A stretch of 21,586 nucleotides of DNA from Spirogloea muscicola (lineage: Eukaryota; Streptophyta; Zygnematophyceae; Spirogloeales; Spirogloeaceae), in NCBI GenBank assembly GCA_009602725.1, contig WELB01000416.1, positions 20,177 to 41,762 of the forward strand, in the 5' to 3' direction. The translations under genes and the position numbers were made by a program. Below, one piece after another: positions 19,001-21,586 of the stretch (position 1 is the stretch's first letter; each line of letters opens with the position of its first letter). The notes beneath the pieces are model-generated. The model searched no databases and was not told where the DNA came from. It was given only the letters and a program-made list of their open reading frames with translations.

Positions 19001-20933
19001 CACTGGTGCGACCTGCGCATCGTCTCCGTCAGGCCACAGTGAGCGTCACCTAGGGCTTATAATCGGGTGTTCAGTGGGCGGTGCTGCGGCAGTCATTGGG
19101 GGCCTCCTTCTCTTTTGCTGGATTGCTTTTCGGCCTAGGAATGGCAAGCAAACGATCATGTCCTATCAGTCGGCTACAATTGACGCAGAGAATCAGAAGA
19201 AGCCTGGGCTTTCCAGCGAGAGTGGGCATCTGATAGTCTATCACAAGTCAGATAGCAGCTTCACACTTGAAGACATCCTTGAGGCTACCAACAACTTTGA
19301 CAGGGAACACGCCGTTGGCGTCGGCGGTTTTGGCACTGTCTACAAGTACACCCGCCACAGCCCTAGGCCTTGCCTAGGGAAAAATCAACTAGAATGCTGG
19401 ACTCTAGATGTTGTCCTCTACTCCTGGTCAGCTTGACATGCAACCTGCATGCATAAGGGGCTCCATGCGGAAGAACACTTTCAAAGAATGTTACCCGCTG
19501 CTCATTGATGATAGGATGGCTGCTGTCTGATGCAGGGCGGTTTTGAAGGACGGCACGGAACTGGCTGTGAAGAAGATGGCTTGCACCAGCCTGCAAGGAG
19601 AGAAGGAGTTCTTAGCCGAGGTTGCGACCTTGGGGCGCATCAAGCATCGCCACCTGGCCAGCCTGCGAGGCGCGTACGCTGGGGCCGTGGGAGCTCGGGA
19701 GTGGCTGCTCATATACAATTTCGTAAGGGGCGGCAACCTGGAGAGTTACTTGAGAGATAGTAGTAGCTCTGTCACCTCACAAGCAGGCAGCTCTGAAGCA
19801 GCCAGTCATGAAAGGGGCCACACTGGTCCTCCGCATACTCTTGCAGAGCTTGGAGCTGAAAATGTCTGCATGGCAGACAGCGGAGAAATGAGGATAAAAT
19901 CGTCAGTGAGTGGCTTTGACCCCGACGAACAGGAACGGCGGCAAAGGTTCCGCACTGACTGGCCCACAAGGAAGAGGATTGCACTCGAGGCGGCTCATGG
20001 ACTTGCCTATTTGCACCATGGCTGCAGGCCATCAATCATACACCGTGATGTGAAGCCGTCCAACATTCTCCTGGATCTGCAGCTTTCAGCTCAGGTGTCC
20101 GATTTTGGATTGGCCAAGATAGTTAATCCTGGTGATACCCATGTATCGACTGCAGTTGCCGGTCAGTGCTCATTTCCCTCAACAGCATGCAGCCCACAAA
20201 TCAGCAATCCTTCAAGCCTTTCTTAGATTGCTGACCACAAATGAGGATCCTTCTTATATTGCTGTCCAGGCGACAACCACAGGGAGACGGCCATAGCCGT
20301 CTCTGCTTTCACATGAGCTCTGTCGTACTTGCTGTCTCATTGCTTTTGACCTTTAGCTGAATGTGCCTCTTGTCTTGAACAGGAACTGTGGGCTATTTGG
20401 CTCCCGAATATGCATACCTCTCCAGAGTCAGCGAGAAGAGCGACGTCTACAGCTATGGGGTGGTGCTGCTGCAGCTCATTACGGGGCGACGTCCTACCGA
20501 TTCCATCTTTCAGGACTACGAGGGTGGCATTGTAGGTTACACTGGCGCTGCACTTCAAGCAGGCCAAAGTATACAGCAGATTGCTGCGCCCCAATTTAGA
20601 ATACCTGAAGACTCTGCTGAACAGACCTGGCAAGACATTTTGGCGGCCTTGAAGGTGGGCCTCATCTGCACTGCCCGCGAACCGAGTGCGCGGCCCACCA
20701 TGACTGAGGTGATTCATCTACTGGACAGCCACCTATTATCAGGCATTTCAGGATTGAGCACTGACTGGCAGCTGAACAGCAGCGTCACCTCAAAGTCAGA
20801 AACTCAATCCTTTAGTGGTCTAACCTCAATGTCCAGTAGCTCATTTAGCATTCCAAGTGCACACTCTCTACCTCAGTCTGCTGGAGGGATGTCCTCTGAC
20901 ATTGCTCCGGACAGTGCTCATCACAGCATGTAA
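15326..20933 (+). CDS. Receptor copy C: intact 8CM-LRR-receptor-like kinase
   Basis: Eight exons, all GT-AG and in frame: 15326-15478, 15939-16047, 16362-17391, 17496-17783, 17965-18526, 18708-19345, 19536-20161 and 20383-20933 (TAA). They total 3957 nt, giving 1318 residues counted from the first 8CM cysteine. Order by residue: 8CM 1-86, linker, LRRNT_2 from about 110, about 26 LRRs with an island after LRR 16, cysteine pair LCGTGATC, transmembrane helix about 826-853 followed by basic residues, kinase about 900-1250, Ser-rich tail. This predicts a single-pass plasma-membrane receptor with an extracellular LTP-like module. No lesion is seen, unlike A and B. The ligand is unknown. The gene could instead be two transcripts (LTP-like and LRR kinase), but conserved in-frame phases argue for one. 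Confidence 0.82.
15829..15847 (+). other. tRNA D-arm / A-box-like sequence in intron of copy C
   Basis: The sequence tagctcagcggttagagca is an exact-looking tRNA A-box/D-arm (GCTC pairs with GAGC). Downstream sequence does not fold into anticodon and T arms and no B-box is seen, so no tRNA is called. Homologous to 7978-7996. Confidence 0.4.
16362..19030 (+). CDS. Copy C LRR ectodomain
   Basis: LRRNT_2 cap: [18 protein letters not shown], then CSWSGVTC. Counting by eye gives about 26 repeats of roughly 24 residues with the plant-specific LxGxIPxELG consensus. LRR 16 ([11 protein letters not shown]) is followed by a roughly 20-residue island ([16 protein letters not shown]) and then LRR 17 ([16 protein letters not shown]). 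The array ends with LCGTGATC, a common closing cysteine pair. Three introns (17392-17495, 17784-17964, 18527-18707) all fall at the same place in a repeat, between N-x and L-x-G. Many NxS/T sites (for example NCS, NLT) suggest glycosylation. Overall similarity is to LRR receptor kinases of the large plant classes; the island resembles those in subfamily X members, a tentative comparison. Confidence 0.88.
19250..20933 (+). CDS. Copy C protein kinase domain (RD-type)
   Basis: The motifs run in order: [13 protein letters not shown], glycine loop [10 protein letters not shown] (19314-19345), catalytic Lys at 19570-19572, alpha-C Glu near 19620, HRDVKPSN from 20041, DFG 20101-20109, GYLAPEY near 20390-20410, [20 protein letters not shown] and SARPTM. 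The Arg before the catalytic Asp makes it an RD kinase, usually regulated by activation-loop phosphorylation. From catalytic Lys to HRD is about 157 residues, some 60 more than usual, because of a Ser/Glu-rich insert between YLR and DWPTRKRI. Introns interrupt the glycine-loop region (phase 2) and the activation segment (phase 1). The tail is Ser-rich. Confidence 0.92.
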
Positions 20934-21440
20934 TAACATGATTGAATAGTCAATTCTAGTCAGAGTTGACTAAATCGATCAGTTGTGACTGTGAGTCAAA
21001 TTTGACTAGGTTCTTGACTGATGCATGATGTCAAGGTTTGTGTACAACAAAGCTTGTGGAAGTCTTTGGGTAGCAGGTGATGCCTCGCCATTTAGCTACA
21101 TCCAATGCCAAATATATGTGTTGAAGACAAAATCTTCATAGCACACCCTGTTCTCCCTAGAAAAGCCAAAGCTGTCCATCATGGTGGTGCGCATTCAAGT
21201 TCTACATGTGTCAAACTTGACCTTAACATCAAATACATCGCGCGTCCAAAATCTACCACCCATCCGGCCCTTTTGCACCCACTGAAGCCATGAGTGGATA
21301 TGGGGACTGGGGAAGGGGTTTCGGAGATCCATAGGTTTGTGCCAAGCTGCTTTGTATGCTTGTGAAATGCCTCCTTCGGATTGGCAAAATTTTGACATAG
21401 TAGAGTTGAACAAAGGAGGTGGCAGTGGGGGAGGTGGGGG
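20934..21440. other. 3' flank of copy C
   Basis: Non-coding. The first about 85 nt are AT-rich with repeated TTGACT/AGTCAA words; from about 21015 it is collinear with the 3' flank of copy B. The small open frames (for example 21105-21293 +) look spurious. Confidence 0.6.
20948..21018. repeat. Cluster of TTGAC(T) / AGTCAA words
   Basis: At least five TTGACT or AGTCAA occurrences lie within about 70 nt, including a perfect 14-nt palindrome (agtcaaatttgact, 20994-21007). TTGAC is the core of the plant W-box bound by WRKY factors. The stretch is absent at the matching place after copy B. Confidence 0.55.
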
Positions 21441-21586
21441 AGGTGCCCGGCTTCAACGCCGCCGGGTCGCTCGCCCAGGTCTTTCGCAAGCGCTTGGCGG
21501 TATCGTTCCAGCGATCCCTTGCCCACGCTGTCCACACTCGCGCAGGACGCGCTCTGGCCGCGGCCTCCGGGTCTCGGCGGAGTGCC
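21441..21586. other. GC-rich segment at window edge, unassigned
   Basis: Similarity to the copy B flank ends here and composition becomes strongly GC-rich. Frames are open on both strands to the edge (for example the minus-strand frame reading WTAWARDRWNDTAKRLRK). This may be the end of another gene or mobile element, but nothing diagnostic is visible. Confidence 0.3.

Larger units (their letters stand above)
14623..21440 (+). repeat. Segmental duplication, unit C
   Basis: This is the partner of 6887-13535, with the same order of 5' flank, eight exons, seven introns and 3' flank. The C unit additionally has a short TTGAC-rich stretch (about 20948-21018) after the stop. Unit C carries the intact gene. 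Confidence 0.88.

Overview
The window looks like nuclear DNA of a plant-lineage eukaryote (streptophyte). The evidence is multi-exon genes with GT-AG introns of about 100-460 nt, plant-type leucine-rich-repeat receptor kinases (LxGxIPxELG repeats, RD kinase), a short run of plant-type telomere repeats (CCCTAAA) and long CT/GA microsatellites. Coding exons are GC-rich. I cannot place it to genus; a streptophyte alga or a seedless plant would both fit.

Layout: three homologous receptor-kinase genes lie head to tail on the + strand. Copy A spans about 92-5642, copy B about 7368-13088 and copy C about 15186-20933. B and C are a recent tandem segmental duplication of about 6.7 kb that includes introns, 5' and 3' flanks. 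A is an older, more diverged copy. Between them lie a CT microsatellite (1-71), A's 3' flank with a hairpin, an interstitial telomere-like run (6362-6402), a pure 342-nt GA microsatellite (6444-6785), and an unassigned GC-rich stretch (about 13540-14620).

Main result: all three copies share an unusual architecture. Two short exons encode a complete eight-cysteine motif (8CM; lipid-transfer-protein / bifunctional-inhibitor type) with the same spacing C-x7-C-x19-CC-x11-C-x-C-x25-C-x14-C. These exons can be joined in frame (phase 0, then phase 1) to an LRRNT_2 cap, about 26 LRRs with a short island, one transmembrane helix and a Ser/Thr-type RD kinase carrying a roughly 60-residue insert. In C every splice is in frame from the first 8CM cysteine to the stop: 8 exons, 3957 nt, 1318 residues plus an unresolved leader. 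I know of no described 8CM-LRR-receptor-kinase family, so this is the candidate novel system: a cell-surface receptor with an LTP-like N-terminal module.

Only C appears intact. B has a 1-nt deletion in the LRR cap and a TGG-to-TGA change in the kinase C-lobe. A has three frame breaks in the ectodomain and juxtamembrane region. These could be genuine pseudogenisation or assembly errors; two single N bases lie in the B and C leader regions. The 8CM exons are unbroken in all three copies, so A and B might still make short secreted 8CM proteins. The leader exon is not resolved in any copy.
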